Source: Rhizobium sp. CB3090 | Lineage (GTDB): Bacteria > Pseudomonadota > Alphaproteobacteria > Rhizobiales > Rhizobiaceae | Assembly: GCF_029714285.1 (NCBI RefSeq) | Contig: NZ_CP121664.1 | Span: forward strand, 124,001 to 188,000 | Length of the DNA: 64,000 nt | Direction of reading: 5' to 3' | In this document: piece after piece, positions 9,063-17,372 of the stretch | Position numbering within the stretch: position 1 is the first letter of the stretch | How the letters are laid out: each line of letters opens with the position of its first letter | Notes under the pieces: generated by a model | Database searches by the model: none | Told to the model about the DNA's origin: nothing | The model's input: only the letters and a program-made list of their open reading frames with translations | Position numbers and translations under genes: made by a program

Positions 9063-9257
9063 ATGACGATCTGGAAGCTTTCGCCCATTGAACGTTCGTG
9101 CCTTCGCTGGATATCGCTCGGTTGGAGCGTGTCCGAGATTGCACTGCTAGAGGGTAAGAGTGAAGCTGAAATACGATCATACATAAATCGGGCGCTCGTC
9201 TCTCTCGGCGCGACTTCATTGCAGGAAGCGCTCACGAAGGTGGATTGTCCCTCCTGA
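9063..9257 (+). CDS. small stand-alone LuxR-type helix-turn-helix protein
   Basis: A 64-residue protein (or 66 from the in-frame GTG at 9057) that consists almost only of a LuxR/GerE-like DNA-binding domain: LSPIERSCLRWISLGWSVSE then a recognition helix near SEAEIRSYINRALVSLGA. There is no sensor or receiver domain. Small HTH-only relatives of this kind occur in rhizobial plasmids and can act as modulators or anti-regulators. No partner is visible. Function is inferred only at domain level. Confidence 0.6.
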   Translation: MTIWKLSPIERSCLRWISLGWSVSEIALLEGKSEAEIRSYINRALVSLGATSLQEALTKVDCPS

Positions 9258-9319
9258 GCGGCTAAGCAATTACGTTTGGTCACAGGCTGAGCCACTCGAC
9301 GATGATCACACTTGCGTAT

Positions 9320-10207
9320 TTACAAACTTCTCACCAGCCGAGGAAAACTTGTCGACCGCTGCCTGTTTAGTTCACGTACGACGCGTGCGAGTGCGTTCTG
9401 TTCGAGATCAAGGTGACTCATCAATGCCGATTCCACCGCGCCCGTTGCCTTGCTCAATAACGGCATCGCGTCGATCAGCCTTGCAAGGCTTTCTTCGTAG
9501 GAAGGGCCAAGCTCCGAGGTAATTATTTCCATCCGGACAGGACGTGAGCAAAAGCAGAATTTGTCGACAATTCTACAAATTTCGCAATTTGCCGACAGCT
9601 GGGCGATTTGGGCAAAGACGGTTTCCGCATGCATCGCGAGGTGGTCGCGGGGCGGCTTGTCACGTTCGCCGTCGGTATCCGGCACATGCGGCCGCATACG
9701 CCAGAGCGCGTAGGTGAGGGTTTGACGTGCGATACCATATAAGTCCAACAGTGCTCCCTCCACGAGCGGCCTGGTGAAATAGCCTTTCTGAGGGATCGAA
9801 AGAATCTTGCCCTCCGCCGCAAGTCGGATGAGTGCTTCGCGTATCGGCGTCCGACCGAGGTCCAGTTCGCAGGCAAGCTCCTGATCACTAAGATGTTGCA
9901 CCGGCACGCGAGCATAGCTGTAAAGCAATTGAAGAACCGCATTGTAGGCAGCGTCAGCCTTTGCGGGGACCTGTTCATCAGCGGAAGTTGGAACGGCTAT
10001 TCCGCGACATTGGAGAGCATTCTCGCAAAGCCACATTTTTGGGTTTCCTCTGTCGATGCAATTTGAAAAACGGATGACGCTTGGCGATTCAATCGCTTTG
10101 GGCTGCTTAAAGGATTCGTGGGAGCGTGATTTTTGAAGGCCACTATAGACGACAGTCTGGCTGAGGTCACGCCTGCCATAATCTGATCCGTCCGAAGCAC
10201 GATTCAT
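9320..10207 (-). CDS. GntR family transcriptional regulator
   Basis: A winged-helix GntR domain starts about 80 residues in (AAYNAVLQLLYSYARVPVQH, then LGRTPIREALIRLAAEGKIL), followed by a helical C-terminal effector domain of FadR/FCD type. I start it at ATG 10207, which has GGAG six bases upstream; the long N-terminal extension is not conserved-looking, so a shorter start (ATG near 10036) is possible. It lies beside the GNAT/HAD/aminotransferase genes on the same strand and opposite the sugar operon, and could regulate either. The effector is unknown. Confidence 0.75.
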   Translation of the reverse strand: MNRASDGSDYGRRDLSQTVVYSGLQKSRSHESFKQPKAIESPSVIRFSNCIDRGNPKMWLCENALQCRGIAVPTSADEQVPAKADAAYNAVLQLLYSYARVPVQHLSDQELACELDLGRTPIREALIRLAAEGKILSIPQKGYFTRPLVEGALLDLYGIARQTLTYALWRMRPHVPDTDGERDKPPRDHLAMHAETVFAQIAQLSANCEICRIVDKFCFCSRPVRMEIITSELGPSYEESLARLIDAMPLLSKATGAVESALMSHLDLEQNALARVVRELNRQRSTSFPRLVRSL

Positions 10208-10305
10208 GGCAGTCTCCGATATGTTCACGCGGACAGGTCAGTTGAGTCCCGGAGGAGATTTGGGCACCCGCGGACCAACACCAGGCACCCCCTGGTTCGT
10301 CAGAC

Positions 10306-10809
10306 CTAGACTGTACGTGCTCCGAGCAACATCTTTGTCATTAAAGTTGCATCGCCATAAGGTGTCTGTACGTGGTCCATTTCCGACCAGCCATTCTTCG
10401 CGTAGAGGAGCTTTGCGCTCTCGGTGGTGAGATAAAGCCTTTCGTAGCCGAGGCGCAAAGCTTCCTGTTCCAGCCTTTTGACCAGCAATGAAGCTGTACC
10501 CTTGTTGCGGTGGAATGGATGGACGTAGAGCGATTTCAGCCACGGCGAAAGATCAGGCCTTCCTTTAAAATCATAATTGGAAAGGCTGATCATCCCTGCG
10601 GGTCTCCTATCTTCGAGAGCAACCAAAGTCAGCGGTAGAGAACTTCTTGAGGACGCTTGGAATTCACGCTGCGTCTCCTCGAATGATCCATTGGCCTGAC
10701 AACCCCATTGCCCAAAGGACCAGCTTGCACAAACCGGGAACAGATCGCGCCAATTCTCCAGATACTCAATCACTATTGGAGCTTGAATGTGTGCTTGCTT
10801 TTCAGCCAT
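10306..10809 (-). CDS. GNAT family N-acetyltransferase
   Basis: A 167-residue acetyltransferase. The GNAT core shows as LKSLYVHPFHRNKGTASLLV (acetyl-CoA-binding R/Q-x-x-G-x-A-type loop, here HRNKGTA), followed by the LGYERLYLTTES strand and a C-terminal FAKNGW-like turn (YAKNGWSEMDHV). It lies 10 bp after a small frame that is coupled to the HAD gene, so it is probably the last gene of an aminotransferase-HAD-GNAT operon. It might acetylate the amine made by the aminotransferase; that is an inference from context. Confidence 0.8.
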   Translation of the reverse strand: MAEKQAHIQAPIVIEYLENWRDLFPVCASWSFGQWGCQANGSFEETQREFQASSRSSLPLTLVALEDRRPAGMISLSNYDFKGRPDLSPWLKSLYVHPFHRNKGTASLLVKRLEQEALRLGYERLYLTTESAKLLYAKNGWSEMDHVQTPYGDATLMTKMLLGARTV

Positions 10810-10818
10810 CGTCTTTTC

Positions 10819-11022
10819 CTATTTGCCAAGTGCCGGGTGCTTTAGATTGAAGCCTTTCCCAAAGAACCTTGCAGCGGGATGACCCTGACGCTGATTGGGA
10901 TCCGCAACACAAAAGGGACATTTGGGGTCCTCACTTGCGAAACTCTCCAATGCAAAAGCATTGTGCGCCTTTGGTTCGCCCGTTGCGGCTTCAGCCTGCG
11001 GGCGGACCATCGCCCAAACCAT
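10819..11022 (-). CDS. possible small protein with a CPFC motif (unrecognised)
   Basis: A 67-residue frame whose ATG overlaps the HAD stop (TGATG), with its own stop 9 bases before the GNAT ATG. The position looks like a translationally coupled gene in the operon. The sequence contains CPFC and little else of note, and I do not recognise it. It could be chance coding in a short intergenic gap. Confidence 0.3.
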   Translation of the reverse strand: MVWAMVRPQAEAATGEPKAHNAFALESFASEDPKCPFCVADPNQRQGHPAARFFGKGFNLKHPALGK

Positions 11023-11690
11023 CAACCTGCAAGAATTTCTGGCAGCGCCGCCATCTGGCTGAATGTTCTCATGGCGCCTGCTTCCAGCAATTTCTCAGCG
11101 TGTCCGACAGGACAATGAGAACCGCCGACGAAACCAACTACCCGCATTTGGGCCGCCACCGCCGCCTGGACCCCGGCAACGCTATCTTCGATGACCAAAC
11201 ACTTGTCCGCCGACGTGTTCATTGTCTCAGACGCAAATAGAAAAAGATCCGGGGCGGGCTTGCCACGTGAGACTTGGGAAGCACTGAATACATTTGGCGA
11301 AAAATAATCATAGAGGTCTGTTAGCTTGAGCGCAAAATGCAGCTCCTTCAGATTGCTGCTCGATGCCACGCATCGCGCCAAATCAATCGCATCCAGAACT
11401 TGATTGACGCCTGAGATGGCTTTGAGATCGCTGGCATACCGTCGGCCAATTTCTGCCATAACATATTCATGATGACCCTCCGGCAAGGACAAGCCAGACT
11501 CAGCTTCGATGATTGAATAGGTTTGCCGATCAGTCATGCCTGTGAAGCGACGGTTGTAAGTCTCGGCCGCTATATTATATCCGTGCTCTGCCAGCACTTC
11601 GACATGCACCGCGGTCGCAATGATTTCGCTGTCGATTAGGACGCCATCACAATCGAAAATCAGAAGTTTTGGCATTTTGGACGAGGTCAT
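11022..11690 (-). CDS. HAD-superfamily hydrolase (phosphoglycolate phosphatase / beta-phosphoglucomutase-like)
   Basis: A 222-residue protein with HAD motif I (LIFDCDGVLIDSE), a helical cap, motif II Ser in VASSSN, motif III Lys in RGKPAPDLFL and motif IV VIEDSVAGVQAA. These residues form the aspartyl-phosphate active site of small-molecule phosphatases or mutases. It follows the aminotransferase gene by about 75 bp on the same strand, consistent with dephosphorylating a sugar or cyclitol phosphate in the same pathway. The substrate is unknown. Confidence 0.85.
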   Translation of the reverse strand: MTSSKMPKLLIFDCDGVLIDSEIIATAVHVEVLAEHGYNIAAETYNRRFTGMTDRQTYSIIEAESGLSLPEGHHEYVMAEIGRRYASDLKAISGVNQVLDAIDLARCVASSSNLKELHFALKLTDLYDYFSPNVFSASQVSRGKPAPDLFLFASETMNTSADKCLVIEDSVAGVQAAVAAQMRVVGFVGGSHCPVGHAEKLLEAGAMRTFSQMAALPEILAG

Positions 11691-11764
11691 GGGATTACTC
11701 CGTTGTCGTTCAAAAACGACATTGCAAGAGAGCCAGCGTGGAGGTGACTTTGCTTTAGGCCTGC

Positions 11765-13051
11765 CTAGATGGTTGTGGTGATACTGGAAATCTTTGGGCC
11801 AATCTTGGAAAGAGCCTTCCAGACCCGATGAAACGCTTCAGCGTAAAGTTCCATCACCCCGGCTTCATTGGGCGGCGCGATCTCCGATACGCAAAACATC
11901 GTATCCAAGAGTTTTACCGTGTTAGGAAAATCGGCGGCTTTCCAATCCTTGGCAATATTCGGCAGATATTCGAACACAGGCTTCCTGAGCCAGACCAAAA
12001 CGGGCACCCCCTCCGCCTGCAGCAGTTTGACGATGGTGTCCCTTGCCGCCGGACCCGAACCAAAACCGAGAGCTTCCGGTTCGATGCGAAGTGGGAAGCT
12101 GAGCATGGACTGACTGCAGTCAGATGGGTCGAAGACGGGAAATATACCGGAGAGATCTTGGATCATCTCCCATAGAATTTTCCCATTATTTCTTCGAATC
12201 TGAAGTTGTGTCTCGAGGTTTCTCAATCGCATTTTTGCGATAGACGAAGAGAAGACGTTCGGACGGTAGTTATAACCTGCTGAAGACGGCGAAAATGCCC
12301 GATCTCCGTTTCGAGATGAACTCGTCAGCGAAACGCAGTCCACGTGTTCAATTAGATCTTTGTCCTCGGTAATCACGAATCCAAGCTCGCCCGCTCCAAG
12401 GTGCTTGGCGCCGTTGCCGGACAAAGCGAGGGCGTCTGTATCGATGTATGCCCCATTTGCGATCGCTTTAATGGCGCCGATCGATTGGCAGACGTCATCA
12501 ATCACGGCAATGCCTTGGGCGCGGGCGGCAGATCTTGCATGAGGAACACGAATGTTATTCCCGAAGAGATGGGTGATGAGAACCGCTCCGACGCCGGGTC
12601 CGTATCGGTCGGCTGCCGCATCTTGATCGATCCCGGCGAGGTTCATGTCGACGTCAACGAAGTCGGGCTGAAGGCCAGTGATCGCAATTGGCCCCACCGC
12701 GCCCGGCCAATTTAGCGCCGCAGTCACCACGTGCTCGCCTCTACCTTTAAAATAATCGAGTTCGATATGGATTGCCGCCGTACCGCTGCCGACGGCGCGC
12801 ACCTTCCACTTCCCCGTCCAAGTCGCGAGATCCTGCTCCAAATCGGCCACGACAGGGTGATTGACCCGATGATACCTTCCACTGTCTACAACTTCGCGCA
12901 GGGCATCCAAATGCTCTGTCTGTGTGGCTGGCCAAGGCGTAATCCGCCCGGAAGGAACGATGGGCTCCCCGCCAAGGAGAGCGAGATCCTTTTCCCGCCA
13001 GTGCCCTCCGGACTCACAGAGGTCCAGATTATTGCTGGCAAATTCGTTCAT
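11765..13051 (-). CDS. DegT/DnrJ/EryC1/StrS-type PLP-dependent aminotransferase
   Basis: A 428-residue fold-type-I aminotransferase. The N terminus (LALLGGEPIVPSGRITPWPA) is typical of StrS/AHBA-synthase-like enzymes. The cofactor-binding Asp is in GIAVIDDVCQSIGA and the Schiff-base Lys is in GNGAKHLGAGELGF. Relatives transfer an amino group to keto-sugars or keto-cyclitols such as scyllo-inosose. It is the first gene of a minus-strand operon with HAD and GNAT genes and is divergent from a ROK regulator. An amino-sugar or aminocyclitol product is likely; the MosB-type rhizopine enzyme belongs to the same superfamily, but identity with it is not shown. Confidence 0.85.
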   Translation of the reverse strand: MNEFASNNLDLCESGGHWREKDLALLGGEPIVPSGRITPWPATQTEHLDALREVVDSGRYHRVNHPVVADLEQDLATWTGKWKVRAVGSGTAAIHIELDYFKGRGEHVVTAALNWPGAVGPIAITGLQPDFVDVDMNLAGIDQDAAADRYGPGVGAVLITHLFGNNIRVPHARSAARAQGIAVIDDVCQSIGAIKAIANGAYIDTDALALSGNGAKHLGAGELGFVITEDKDLIEHVDCVSLTSSSRNGDRAFSPSSAGYNYRPNVFSSSIAKMRLRNLETQLQIRRNNGKILWEMIQDLSGIFPVFDPSDCSQSMLSFPLRIEPEALGFGSGPAARDTIVKLLQAEGVPVLVWLRKPVFEYLPNIAKDWKAADFPNTVKLLDTMFCVSEIAPPNEAGVMELYAEAFHRVWKALSKIGPKISSITTTI

Positions 13052-13402
13052 TTATTCCTCCGGCGATTGGATTACGTCGATGTCTGTCGATTTGCCGAAG
13101 AGTTCTAGTGTTTTAGCAGGCCAAATCAACAGTATTTCTAAAATATATTTAAAAGTATATTTTGCATTGGCGAATATTTCTGTTGTTGTGTTGGTGTTTC
13201 TAAAAACATTTATCCGAAGAATGCACATATACTCGAAAATGCTTCTTCGTTGCCGACATGAACATTCGGATGGCGGTGGAGAAACTCAGCCTGTGTGACG
13301 ATTGCTATACCGGCTCCCGGAAGCGTTCGGCAACGACGGCAGGGCTCACGCGGGAGTGGCGTGAAGACAATCGAATTTCGATAAAAGAGAAAGTCGGATC
13401 AA
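13052..13402. promoter_or_regulatory. AT-rich divergent promoter region with two palindromes
   Basis: This is the shared control region of the aminotransferase operon and the second ROK gene. It is markedly AT-rich around 13110-13240. It holds an interrupted palindrome AAAATATA-N8-TATATTTT at 13140-13163 and TGTTT-CTAA-AAACA at 13195-13208. Either could be the operator of the ROK regulator. I found no convincing NifA site or sigma-54 element. Confidence 0.45.
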
Positions 13403-14707
13403 ATGGAGTCCATGATAAGAAAAACGGAAAAACCATCAATTGCGCGAAATGCGAACACTCGAGATGGATCTGGCAATCGCCTCATCGGGCCAGTCGAGGG
13501 GGACCAGAGCGACAGTAAAGGATTGAGGCCAGCTCATCCTCTAATCGCCGCGCGGACGCTAGGGATTGCAAATCGAGGGCGCTTGCTACAGGCCCTATAC
13601 GATATGGGCCCTTCCAGCCGGGTCGAGCTTGCGCGCGTCACCGGTGCCAACCGAGCAACCATCGGCGGCATCGTCCAACCATTGATCAATCAGGGTATTC
13701 TTGCCGAAGGCGACGTAGTTCCCGCCAATCGGACCGGCGGAAAACCCGCTACCAAGCTCTGGTTCTCCAAGGAGGCCAAGCCGATCTGCGCAGTTCGGCT
13801 GATGCACGACGGTGTCCACGCATGCTTGGTTACTCTGGAGGGTGAGACCTATGCTCAACACGACGCGAATTTGGCGAAAGATCTGACAGATGTTGTCGAT
13901 GCTTTTCAGATCGTCAGTGCTTGCATTGAAAAGTCAATCGCCTCTGCCCACCAACCGGTCCTAGGCATCGGTGTGGCGGTTGCCAACGAGCTCAACCCGC
14001 AAACGGGCTCGATCGCGGCCATGGATCTTGCGCCGCACCTTCATGGATTTCCGATAAAAGCGCAGTTAGAAAAGCGTTTCGGAGTTCCGGCTTGCGTCGA
14101 CCAAGACGCCAGAGCCTTGCTTGTTGGCGATCGTTGGTTCGGGCAAGGACGTGGGCGGAGAAATTTCGCGGTCGTCTACATCGGTCAGTCGTTGGGCGCG
14201 GCGCTCTATGTCGATGGATATCCTTACAGGGCCGCAGGAGGTAAGCACTGCCAAATCGGCCATACTATCGTGCAACTCAATGGCCAAATGTGCAGATGCG
14301 GACGACGCGGATGTTGGGAAACGATCGCCACACTGCGATGGCTAAGAGGCGAAGCAAAGGCCAGGAGCCTGCCGCAGGCTGGCTCGTTGGATGCGAGCCG
14401 TTTGGTGTGGCTCGCTGAAACTGGCGTTAAAGGGGCAAAAGAACTGCTTGAAGAGTACGCGTCCAATATTTCTGTCGGGCTGGCGAACCTTCAACAGCTG
14501 ATGGCACCCAACTGCATCACTTTGCATGGTGACATCGTGCGCGGCGGAAAAATGATGTTAGATCTTATTGGAGAGAGCTTCAGGCAATTGATGGTCAATC
14601 CTGCGGATAACGAGATCGTCCTTGCCCTCGGCGATCGGGAGGATGTCGCCGGCCTGCGCGGCGCGGCGGGTCTCGTTATCTGCGAATTGCTGAATTTTAT
14701 GATCTAA
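13403..14707 (+). CDS. ROK family transcriptional regulator (second copy)
   Basis: A 434-residue paralogue of the ROK regulator at 1760-3160, with the same winged helix (IANRGRLLQALYDMGPSSRV, then GANRATIGGIVQP) and the same ROK cysteine motif (CRCGRRGCWE). The first 45 residues are polar and unconserved. The kinase-type active-site region is degenerate (VDQDARALLVGDRWFG), as in the non-catalytic regulators. Divergent from the aminotransferase operon, it probably controls that operon. The start may be 13403 or the ATG at 13412. Confidence 0.85.
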   Translation: MESMIRKTEKPSIARNANTRDGSGNRLIGPVEGDQSDSKGLRPAHPLIAARTLGIANRGRLLQALYDMGPSSRVELARVTGANRATIGGIVQPLINQGILAEGDVVPANRTGGKPATKLWFSKEAKPICAVRLMHDGVHACLVTLEGETYAQHDANLAKDLTDVVDAFQIVSACIEKSIASAHQPVLGIGVAVANELNPQTGSIAAMDLAPHLHGFPIKAQLEKRFGVPACVDQDARALLVGDRWFGQGRGRRNFAVVYIGQSLGAALYVDGYPYRAAGGKHCQIGHTIVQLNGQMCRCGRRGCWETIATLRWLRGEAKARSLPQAGSLDASRLVWLAETGVKGAKELLEEYASNISVGLANLQQLMAPNCITLHGDIVRGGKMMLDLIGESFRQLMVNPADNEIVLALGDREDVAGLRGAAGLVICELLNFMI

Positions 14708-14729
14708 GCAGAGAACTCGGGGGGCAAGG

Positions 14730-15026
14730 CTAAGAAAAAAACGAGACGAGAACGGACAACCAGATCAAGACGACTCCCAGCAACAGCGCTCGCCTGGCGG
14801 CTACGATTTTTTCCTGGCTTTCCTCTACGACGGGGGTCGTTACAATCCAGGGAACCGAGCCAAGCGCTGCAAAACCGACGAGCGCCAAGATCACGACGAT
14901 CAAATCGGACCTGTGCCAGCCTCCTGGCTCATACACTCCCCAATAGCCAAGGAACGCCATTCCCACAGCGAACATGGTGGCGGAAGCAGAGCAAAGTCCC
15001 GGAACAGAACCTGATGGCGCACGCAT
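14730..15026 (-). CDS. small hypothetical membrane protein
   Basis: A 98-residue protein with three hydrophobic segments (around residues 12-30, 40-58 and 78-97) ending at FFS. AGAGGAT upstream supports ATG 15026 over the longer frame. It sits tail to tail with the ROK gene, with no obvious functional partner. I do not recognise the family. Confidence 0.5.
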   Translation of the reverse strand: MRAPSGSVPGLCSASATMFAVGMAFLGYWGVYEPGGWHRSDLIVVILALVGFAALGSVPWIVTTPVVEESQEKIVAARRALLLGVVLIWLSVLVSFFS

Positions 15027-15416
15027 CTCGTATCCTCTTTGTCGGTCGAACCAAGGGCGATTTTTATGACGGTGCAAACCGGCTTTGCACAATCTGTCAG
15101 GAATCGGGGTGCCAAGTGAAGCATCGATCTATTGCAAATGATTTAGGAAAATCCGAACATTAAATGAAGTGACCGATCGCAGAAACTGGCAGGAGAGCTC
15201 CCTTTTTTGGCAGCGTGCGAACGCGGACTAGTCGTGAAACAGACGGTTCGACCTCGCAAGCTCGGCATTTTTTTATTCGATTGTCCGCAGGCTGCCGCTC
15301 GCCTTCAGGCACGCTTTTTGACAGGTGCTCTCCAAAAGGCGGGCCACCAACGCAGCAATGTTGACTCTGTCTTTCACTCGGTCGAAAAGAACTCCTGCCG
15401 ACAGAGGGAGATACTC
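15027..15416. other. intergenic region upstream of the SyrB-like genes
   Basis: About 390 bp between divergent genes. It presumably holds the promoter for the SyrB-like cluster. An open frame continues upstream of 15417 but has no start with a ribosome site. I see no nod box, NifA site or sigma-54 element. Confidence 0.45.
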
Positions 15417-15857
15417 ATGGCTGACGAGAATAATACTGGCGCAATGACCGATATGGCAGGCACGAATATACCGGCAAAAACGCCGGCGCCTAAAAAACAG
15501 CGCGCTCCGCGACGCCCGAAAGTAGCTGCTGAGGCAGCGGGTACTACGCAAGTTGCCAAACCCGCGAAGGCGCCGCGAGGTCGCAGAAAGCGTAGCGAAC
15601 AACCCGCGGACACAAAGTCCGAGCCTGTCGAAATGCAGGTCGCCGACATCTCCGTCAAGGAGAGCACAATGGATACTGCAGCCAAGAGCACGGCACAGCA
15701 GTCCGAGCAAAAAGTTACGACGCCTGTTGTTTCAGCAAGGGACGAGATGGCGGATCTTATTCAGCTGGAAGAAGAGAATAAGCGGCTGCGCAAACTCTTG
15801 GCAGAGAAATTGCGTGCGGAAAATGCCGATCTGCGCAAGCGGCTCGGGTTAGATTGA
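15417..15857 (+). CDS. SyrB-like regulator
   Basis: A 146-residue protein like Sinorhizobium SyrB. The N-terminal two thirds is a basic, Ala/Lys/Pro-rich, probably disordered region (AKTPAPKKQRAPRRPKVAAE). The C terminus is a short leucine/glutamate coiled coil (LIQLEEENKRLRKLLAEKLR, then ENADLRKRLGLD). ATG 15417 follows AGAGGGAG. SyrB is described as a repressor of syrM, which controls nod and exopolysaccharide genes. Two more proteins with the same C-terminal motif follow. Family call is good; the target here is unknown. Confidence 0.7.
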   Translation: MADENNTGAMTDMAGTNIPAKTPAPKKQRAPRRPKVAAEAAGTTQVAKPAKAPRGRRKRSEQPADTKSEPVEMQVADISVKESTMDTAAKSTAQQSEQKVTTPVVSARDEMADLIQLEEENKRLRKLLAEKLRAENADLRKRLGLD

Positions 15858-15925
15858 TCGCCGATCAACAGCGGGATGGTGGCGAAATCGACCTGAGCTA
15901 TCCTTCTCGGCAGAAGATGCGTTCG

Positions 15926-15951
15926 CCGGGCTCGCCTTCCGAGCCCGGTTT
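15926..15951 (+). terminator. hairpin after the first SyrB-like gene
   Basis: A 9-bp perfect stem (CCGGGCTCG / CGAGCCCGG) with a five-base loop, followed by only three T. It is probably a weak terminator or an RNA-stabilising element between the first and second SyrB-like genes. Confidence 0.6.
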
Positions 15952-15999
15952 CACGCTGCGGCGCTATTTTGGATACGGACTGGTCGAGGTTGAAGCACT

Positions 16000-16593
16000 A
16001 TGAAATTACCGTGGAAATTCCTTACTCGATTAACTTCGCGGCGACAGTCCGCCCCCAAAAGCCCGATTGAGCATGGTGTCGACACCGACGCAAGCCAAAG
16101 CGAAACACAAGACGTCCCGGAGCTTGCGCTAAACCCACCAGAGCCATCCAGCGGCTCCGAGCCCGATGAAAGCCGATCTATTGAGCTCATAGCGACCGAT
16201 CCAAAAGAATTCGAAGGTGAGGTCGAAACTGAGGGTGCGGCACCGGTTGAAGGTGACAAGGTTCAAGAACTGTCGCCTTCTGAGGTCGGGCGGCCGGGCG
16301 CTGAAGCCTCTGCGGTGCCGCTTGAAAGCGATACGCGCAATGAGGCTCCAGGCACCCGGCGGACGAAAAAGCCGGCACATGCGAAAAGCGTTCACATTGA
16401 CGTGACCGCGCAGAACACAGCTGTCGCAATCAATGCTCAAAATGCAAAATCCCCATCGCCTGAGGACGGCCTTTTCGAAGAGGTGGCAGGCCTGGACGAG
16501 GAGATCACGCAACTGAGGATTCAACTGGCTCAAAAGCTGCTTTTGCAGAATGATCAGCTTAGAAAAATGCTTGAGCGATTCGACCGATCGTAA
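16000..16593 (+). CDS. SyrB-like protein with acidic, divergent N-terminal region
   Basis: A 197-residue protein. Residues 1-150 are low-complexity, rich in Pro, Glu and Ser. The last 35 residues repeat the SyrB-type coiled coil (LDEEITQLRIQLAQKLLLQN, then DQLRKMLERFD). The N-terminal part is acidic where SyrB is basic, so the shared element is only the C-terminal helix. It is the second of a tandem triplet and lies 32 bp before the third gene. Function is unknown; dimer or hetero-oligomer formation through the coiled coil is inferred. Confidence 0.6.
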   Translation: MKLPWKFLTRLTSRRQSAPKSPIEHGVDTDASQSETQDVPELALNPPEPSSGSEPDESRSIELIATDPKEFEGEVETEGAAPVEGDKVQELSPSEVGRPGAEASAVPLESDTRNEAPGTRRTKKPAHAKSVHIDVTAQNTAVAINAQNAKSPSPEDGLFEEVAGLDEEITQLRIQLAQKLLLQNDQLRKMLERFDRS

Positions 16594-16625
16594 ATCCTCC
16601 TTACGATCTCAAAGATGGGACATAT

Positions 16626-17219
16626 ATGAAAACACAGCAGCGAAAATTCGTTGTCGAGCTCAAATCGGCGCGCCGCAGGACAACGATCCAGCCAACTTCC
16701 ATCTGGGGTGATACCGACCTCAAGGCGCTGGCACGCGAGGCGGAAGCTGACGCACCGCATCTTTTCGAGCCCAACATCGTCTCAGATGTTCCGAAGCATG
16801 AAAGCGAGCCGTGGGCGGATCCAAAACCAGAAACTCACCTCAACGACTACGTTGAAACCGGCGACGATCAACGGATTTCGGCGTCCTCTTTCGAAACGGA
16901 ACAAACCTGCGCGTCTCAGCAGGACAATGGTCCGATCTTCACTTCTGTTTCACCGTTGAAAGACGGCTCTTCCAGGCGGTCTCGAAAGAACACAAAGCGT
17001 CGACGTGAAGCAAATATCGATCATAATGCCGACGAAACGACAAGCACGGTCAGCGCCCAATCAAACGCCGGCCACATCGATATCTCAGGCGACGAGCTAA
17101 TTGCGCTCGAAGAAGAGAATCGACGGCTTAAGGCTTTGCTGATGGAACATCTTCTTCAAGAAAATATGCAGATTCGACAGATGCTCGCGCGATTTAGCGA
17201 TAACCGCGAGATCTTGTGA
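16626..17219 (+). CDS. SyrB-like protein, third tandem copy
   Basis: A 197-residue protein. A polar, variable N-terminal region includes a basic patch (SSRRSRKNTKRRRE) near residue 120. The C terminus is a clear SyrB-type motif (DELIALEEENRRLKALLMEH, then LLQENMQIRQMLARF). It converges on hypE, whose stop is about 150 bp away. Possibly co-transcribed with the preceding gene. Like its neighbours, it may be a nucleic-acid-associated regulator; no function can be assigned from sequence. Confidence 0.6.
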   Translation: MKTQQRKFVVELKSARRRTTIQPTSIWGDTDLKALAREAEADAPHLFEPNIVSDVPKHESEPWADPKPETHLNDYVETGDDQRISASSFETEQTCASQQDNGPIFTSVSPLKDGSSRRSRKNTKRRREANIDHNADETTSTVSAQSNAGHIDISGDELIALEEENRRLKALLMEHLLQENMQIRQMLARFSDNREIL

Positions 17220-17372
17220 ACCGATCCAGTTTGCGTGGCAGCGCTTAGATCCCTTCATGACCATCAGGAGGGAGTGCATGCGATTTACCGCAAAGTACGC
17301 ATGATAGCTGCACATCAAGCTCGTTGCTGGCTCCGGGCATGCATTCTTGCGCGAAGCGATGCACAGCCGTGC

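Noticed and set aside
11765..13051. Naming the aminotransferase mosB
   Set aside because: Same superfamily only; no sequence feature I can see separates MosB from other DegT/StrS enzymes, and mosA/mosC are not adjacent.
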